A stretch of DNA of 8,658 nucleotides, taken from the NCBI GenBank assembly GCA_015490055.1, contig WFYP01000177.1, forward strand, positions 1 to 8,658. The letters run 5' to 3'. This document shows positions 4,483-8,658 of this stretch, one piece after another (within the stretch, counting starts at the first letter, position 1; every line of letters starts with the position of its first letter). Position numbers and translations under genes: made by a program. Source of the DNA: Nitratifractor sp. Lineage in GTDB: Bacteria > Campylobacterota > Campylobacteria > Campylobacterales > Sulfurovaceae. The notes beneath the pieces were generated by a model. It did not search any database. It saw nothing but the letters and a program-made list of their open reading frames with translations, and was not told where the DNA came from.

Positions 4483-7400
4483 TTAACTCTCCATAACATC
4501 TTCTTTTTTAACTGTCCATATAAATACCAACGGAATAAATAGAAGAGTTAGGAATGTTCCTACAATTAAGCCTCCGATTGCTACTGCTCCTAGAGGTGCT
4601 AATCTCTCTAAGCCTATGGCACTTCCAAGGGCAACTGGTAGCATTCCTGCTGATGTTGCAAAGGCTGTCATAAGTACTGGTCTTGTTCTAATTTTTATAC
4701 TCTCTAGCATTGCCTCATATTTGCTAAGCCCTGCTTGCATCTTCTCTAGTGCGAAGTGTATAAGTAAAATTGCATTATTTACAATAATTCCGCTAAGAAG
4801 TATAAAGCCCATCATCGCTGGCATTGAGGTGTGGTAGTGCATAATAAGCATCATCCAAGCTGCACCTATTATCGTTAGCGGAATCGAAAGAATTATCATT
4901 AAAGATATTTTAATAGAATTAAATAGAGCGATAAGTGTAAAGAATATTAACGCAACTGCAAAGCCGATAGCTCCTATCATTCTAGCCGCTGAACTTTGGA
5001 ATTGCTTAATATCTCCTGTCTGCTCCATCTCTACACCCTCTGGTAGCTTTTTGCCTTCAAAAGCTTTTTCGAAATTGCTCATAATATGAGAAATTGCCGC
5101 CTTTTCTCTAAAGCCGTAAACATTTAGTGTATATTTTAACCCCTCTCTTGTAATAAGAGATGGCTCGTTTATAGATTTAAAAGTTACAATATCGCTTAGT
5201 GGCACTTTACCCTTTTTGGTGCTTAAAAGGTAAGCTTTTAGACTCTTTAAATCATCTCTTTTATCTTCATCTACCCATACTCTTATACCAAAGTCTGTGC
5301 TGTTTTGCAGATAAAAAGATGAAGCTTTTGCACCCCTTATAAATATTTGTAACTGCTTTGCTATATCTTCGTTAGTTAAACCATAATATGCGGCTCTCTT
5401 CTCATTTACCTCAAACTCATACACCTTTTTATTATTTAACCAAGTCTTAGAAACAGAGACAACTCCAGCAGTTTTGTGCATCGCTTCTGCTACTATATCT
5501 CCGGCTTTTTGTAAGTTTTTTAAATCATTACTATAAAGCGTAACATCAAGATTTGCTCTTAAGCTTGCAAGGGCTGTTGCTCCATAATCTACAACATCTA
5601 CGCTATTTACATTTTTTATTCTATTTAGCCGCTCTCTAAGTCTTCTCTCTATCTCCCATATTGACTCGTCTCTGTGGTATCTATCTACATATGTTGCAGT
5701 TATACTTATATGGTCAATTCCACTACCACTACCTATACTCATAACTCCAGCTTCACTACCTATTGCACTAGAGAGATATAGCAATTTGCCCTCTTCTTGG
5801 ATAATTTTATTCGCTTCTCTTACCACCTTTTTGCTCGCTTCTATCGGTAAGTTTGGATCTACTGTTATGCTAATTTTTACTCCGCCTGTATCCATTGGTG
5901 GCATTAACTCTTGCCCAACTATTGGCATAACACCCTTTACACTTGTAACAAATAGGAAAATAAGAACTAAAATATAGGCTACTGCTGCACTCTTACTCTT
6001 AACCGCCAATGCCACCGCACTTGCAAAAAAGTTAGCAATAGCGTCGCTAAAGCCTCCAATAATTTTTTCAAAAAATGCTTCTGCTTTTAAAACAGCCGGA
6101 GCTTTAATAGTCAAAATCTTTAACGACAACAATGGCACAGCCGTAATCGAAATAACATACGAAGCCGCTAATGCTAAAAGCAGAGTTCCAACAAGCGGCT
6201 GAAAAACAGTTTGCGGATATCCACCTACAAAAAGCATAGGTGATAGGGCTATCATAGTTGTAATTGTTCCGCTTAAATCGGCAAACATAATCTCTTTTGT
6301 GCCATCATATACCGCTTTATGTATCTCTTCGTGCTTCTCTCGGTAGTGCCTCTCGATATTCTCCATAACAACCACGGCATCATCAAGCAGCAAGCCAAGG
6401 GCTAGAATAATAGCAGTTAGCGTTACAACATTAAACTCTATCCCGACAACCCACATTAGGGCTATTGTAGTTGCATACACAAGCGGAATTGTAACAAGTA
6501 CCACAAGCACTTGTCTAAACGAAGCCAAAAAGAAAAATACAACAATAGTGGACATAATGATTGCATCTCTTAAAGATTCAAACATATTATCGGTACTTTG
6601 CACAATAGTATCTTTTTGCGTATCGGTAATTGTAAACTCTAAATTTTTATACTTCTGTTTTAATTTATCTATCTCTTTTTGAACCAAATCGATACTCTTA
6701 ATTACATCGGCATTATCGGCTCTTTGAACTGCCAATGCAATAGAGTGCTTAGCATTTCCATAATACTCTGCTGAGTTTTCATAGTGCCCAAAATAGACTT
6801 TTGCAATATCGCTTAACTTTATATCTTTTGTAATGCCTATCTCTTTTAATTTGGCAATCTTATCTCTTTTACCTTTTGATTTTAAGAGATATTTACTACT
6901 CTGGCTTGTGATAGAACCTATAGCAAAATCATTATCATTAGCTTTTATTTTTGCTACAACTGTTGCTATATCTAAGTTATATTTATCTAGTTTGTTCTTA
7001 TCTACAATAACCTCTATCTCTTTTTTATAGCCTCCAAAAACATCTACACCAGCAATACCCTCTAGCCTTATTAAATCATGTTTTATTTTAGTCGAAGCTA
7101 GTTGGCGTATATCTTCTAAAGGTATTGAGCCATCTTTAGATGATATAGAGTAGGTAACTATTGGGGCTGTTGCAGATGTTATTTTTATAATCTGCGGTGC
7201 CAAAATCGAGCTTGGAAGTTTTGATTTTATCTTATCAAGAGCGTTGCTTACATCACTAGTTGCAGAATCTATATCTTTAGCGTAATCAAACTCTGCACTA
7301 ATTACGCTCACCTCATCAATAGTAGTTGAATAGACTCTTCTAATCTTATCTAAAGTATATAGCTCCTCTTCGATTGGAATAGCAACATTTGTAGCAATAC

Positions 7401-7584
7401 TTTTTGCCGAAGCACCAGGTTGCACAGCTACAACAGCTACTGTTGGATAGTTAGAGTCTGGAAATAGTTTTCTATCTATTTTGTTATATCCAACAGCTCC
7501 CAAAAATAGAAAAAGCGTTAAAAACGAGAATATAAAATAGGGTCTGCCAAGCAGAAAACTTACAATCGAGAAATCTTTTTTCAT
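4483..7584 (-). CDS. RND efflux pump inner-membrane subunit (HAE1/AcrB-like)
   Basis: A proton-driven inner-membrane pump that takes substrates from the periplasm or outer leaflet and passes them through the adaptor and TolC. Its 1033 residues are full length. TM1 is about 13-32, the first porter domain about 40-335, TM2-TM6 about 340-490, TM7 about 535-553, the second porter domain about 555-865 and TM8-TM12 about 870-1025. TM4 carries GLLLDDAVVVMENIERH with D401-D402, matching the proton-relay Asp pair of AcrB and unlike the metal-efflux signature. In TM10, SGIIVNNAILLIHF places N936 where AcrB has K940; Asn occurs here in many pumps of a related subclass. No CusA-like methionine metal site was noticed, so an organic or amphiphilic substrate is more likely, but it is not identified. 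Translation is coupled to the adaptor by ATGA overlap, with GAGG 7 nt before the ATG. The protein has no cysteine. Confidence 0.95.
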   Translation of the reverse strand: MKKDFSIVSFLLGRPYFIFSFLTLFLFLGAVGYNKIDRKLFPDSNYPTVAVVAVQPGASAKSIATNVAIPIEEELYTLDKIRRVYSTTIDEVSVISAEFDYAKDIDSATSDVSNALDKIKSKLPSSILAPQIIKITSATAPIVTYSISSKDGSIPLEDIRQLASTKIKHDLIRLEGIAGVDVFGGYKKEIEVIVDKNKLDKYNLDIATVVAKIKANDNDFAIGSITSQSSKYLLKSKGKRDKIAKLKEIGITKDIKLSDIAKVYFGHYENSAEYYGNAKHSIALAVQRADNADVIKSIDLVQKEIDKLKQKYKNLEFTITDTQKDTIVQSTDNMFESLRDAIIMSTIVVFFFLASFRQVLVVLVTIPLVYATTIALMWVVGIEFNVVTLTAIILALGLLLDDAVVVMENIERHYREKHEEIHKAVYDGTKEIMFADLSGTITTMIALSPMLFVGGYPQTVFQPLVGTLLLALAASYVISITAVPLLSLKILTIKAPAVLKAEAFFEKIIGGFSDAIANFFASAVALAVKSKSAAVAYILVLIFLFVTSVKGVMPIVGQELMPPMDTGGVKISITVDPNLPIEASKKVVREANKIIQEEGKLLYLSSAIGSEAGVMSIGSGSGIDHISITATYVDRYHRDESIWEIERRLRERLNRIKNVNSVDVVDYGATALASLRANLDVTLYSNDLKNLQKAGDIVAEAMHKTAGVVSVSKTWLNNKKVYEFEVNEKRAAYYGLTNEDIAKQLQIFIRGAKASSFYLQNSTDFGIRVWVDEDKRDDLKSLKAYLLSTKKGKVPLSDIVTFKSINEPSLITREGLKYTLNVYGFREKAAISHIMSNFEKAFEGKKLPEGVEMEQTGDIKQFQSSAARMIGAIGFAVALIFFTLIALFNSIKISLMIILSIPLTIIGAAWMMLIMHYHTSMPAMMGFILLSGIIVNNAILLIHFALEKMQAGLSKYEAMLESIKIRTRPVLMTAFATSAGMLPVALGSAIGLERLAPLGAVAIGGLIVGTFLTLLFIPLVFIWTVKKEDVMES

Positions 7585-8645
7585 TTTTGAGCCTCTTTAA
7601 CTATAACTTCTCCATATGTTGGCAAAATCGCTAGTTTTGCTTCAGAAGCAGTAGCTACAGGCACTTTTGGACATGGAGAGATTAGCGCTTTTTTGCCATT
7701 TTCTAATTGAACATCTACTTTTAATTGAGTAAACTTTTTATCCTTATAAGCCATTATATAAACGCCGTCACTTTTATGCAAAAGTGCATTTATTGGCAAT
7801 GTGCAACCATTTTTACTATCGACTTCTACTTCAATAGTTTTATAAGATTTATTAGCTAGAGGAAGTGTTTTGTTTAGCTTAACCTCTGCTACAAGCAGTG
7901 TATTTCTTGCATCATCATAAATTTTAGAGATAGTTCCAACCTCTTTATTATCTAAAAAGACCTTCTGTCCTGGCACTATCGGTTTTTCATTTTGAGAGAA
8001 TAGAAAAGTAAGTTTTTGGTCATCAGAGTTAAGGGTTAAAATTGCTTTTCCAGCAGGTGCCAATGAGCCAGCATCTAAAAGTTTAGAACCAATAATACCA
8101 CTAAATGGGGCTTTGATATTTAAATACTGCAACATTACTTCTGTTTGAGTTATCTTGCTATTAAGAGCATCAAGTGCAGAAAGTTTAGTATAATAGATTA
8201 CTTTAGAGTTATCAAGTGTATCTTTAGAGATTGTATCTGTTTTAAAGAGCTTTTTATTTCTTAAGTAAATCTTTTTTGCATTTGCAAGATCGATTTTAAG
8301 TGCATTTTTCTGCTTTTTCAATGACTCTAAATTTGACAATATATCTTTATCATCTAAAGATACTAAAAGGTCTCCCTTTTTTACCTTATCGTTCTCATTT
8401 ACATATATCTTTTTTATTCTGGCTGCAACCTTTGTAGCAATATTAGCACTCTTAGATGATAAAACTTCAGCTAAAAACTCCGCTCTTTGAGAAACCTGCC
8501 CCTCTTTTGGCATAACAATATCTACACTCTTGGCATATTTTTTAGCTGTTGGTAAATTCTCAACATCCTCTTTTTGTTGCATTAAAAATTTTCCTGCAAA
8601 AACTACAATTAAAATTGCAACAATAACTAAAATAATCTTTTTCAT
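7581..8645 (-). CDS. Efflux periplasmic adaptor (membrane fusion protein)
   Basis: The periplasmic adaptor that links the RND pump to TolC. It has 354 residues. An N-terminal hydrophobic segment (about 4-22) lacks a lipobox Cys, so the protein is anchored by an uncleaved helix or exported by a signal peptide. The first lipoyl half is at about 66-98 (ATKVAARIKKIYVNENDKVK, then KKGDLLVSLDD), followed by an alpha-hairpin at about 100-170 that contacts TolC. The second lipoyl half is at about 173-206 (LNIKAPFSGIIGSKLLDAGS), then a beta-barrel (about 210-275) and a membrane-proximal domain (about 280-350). The two cysteines C281 and C325 both lie in that last domain and could form a disulfide. ATG at 8645 is preceded by a purine-rich GAGAAGAAG. 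It is the first gene of the adaptor-pump operon, and its promoter is beyond the window. Confidence 0.93.
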   Translation of the reverse strand: MKKIILVIVAILIVVFAGKFLMQQKEDVENLPTAKKYAKSVDIVMPKEGQVSQRAEFLAEVLSSKSANIATKVAARIKKIYVNENDKVKKGDLLVSLDDKDILSNLESLKKQKNALKIDLANAKKIYLRNKKLFKTDTISKDTLDNSKVIYYTKLSALDALNSKITQTEVMLQYLNIKAPFSGIIGSKLLDAGSLAPAGKAILTLNSDDQKLTFLFSQNEKPIVPGQKVFLDNKEVGTISKIYDDARNTLLVAEVKLNKTLPLANKSYKTIEVEVDSKNGCTLPINALLHKSDGVYIMAYKDKKFTQLKVDVQLENGKKALISPCPKVPVATASEAKLAILPTYGEVIVKEAQK

Positions 8646-8658
8646 TAAACTTCTTCTC

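Noticed and set aside
4482..4498. Plus-strand CTTAACTCTCCATAACA resembling the regulator box
   Set aside because: It is within the pump's last codons, has a 10-bp rather than 11-bp period, and points away from any gene it could control.
4483..7584. Heavy-metal (CusA/CzcA-type) pump
   Set aside because: The TM4 signature has the DDAVVVMEN form of drug-type pumps, and no methionine cluster for copper or silver was noticed in the porter domain.

Overview
The window is AT-rich and its proteins are rich in Lys, Ile and Asn. The RND pump, its adaptor and the HAMP-less histidine kinase look like Campylobacterota (Epsilonproteobacteria), perhaps a Sulfurimonas-, Sulfurovum- or Arcobacter-like organism. 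The phylum is inferred from protein style and composition, not from a marker gene, and the genus cannot be fixed.

Layout. Positions 1-813 (+) hold the 3' part of an IS110-family transposase whose start lies outside the window. Positions 814-1129 contain no gene: there is a direct repeat at the transposase stop, a REPIN-like pair of inverted REP palindromes (923-1028) and a heptanucleotide tandem repeat (1038-1063). Everything from 1130 to 8645 is on the minus strand and forms one tripartite efflux locus. In transcription order it is a periplasmic adaptor (8645-7581), an RND inner-membrane pump of the HAE1 type (7584-4483, overlapping the adaptor by ATGA), an OmpR-type response regulator (4382-3735), a histidine kinase (3748-2660, overlapping the regulator) and a TolC-type outer-membrane channel (2380-1130). 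These are the three structural parts of an envelope-spanning exporter plus a dedicated two-component system. The substrate cannot be read from the sequence.

The most informative non-coding signal is a shared promoter layout in front of the response regulator and in front of tolC. Each has two heptamers of the type CTTAACA with an 11-bp period, exactly 9 bp before a -10-like hexamer (TATACT or TAAACT). This is the geometry expected for activation by an OmpR-family regulator, so the two-component system probably controls itself and the separately transcribed tolC. The promoter of the adaptor-pump operon lies beyond the window.

Other points: the regulator transcript may be leaderless; the tolC leader is about 160 nt and holds a 30-bp imperfect palindrome and an 11-codon ORF; degenerate heptamer repeats flank the kinase 3' end and the last codons of the kinase are themselves a repeat. 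I see no wholly new multi-gene system. The genes are recognisable, and the novelty is in the regulation and the repeats.
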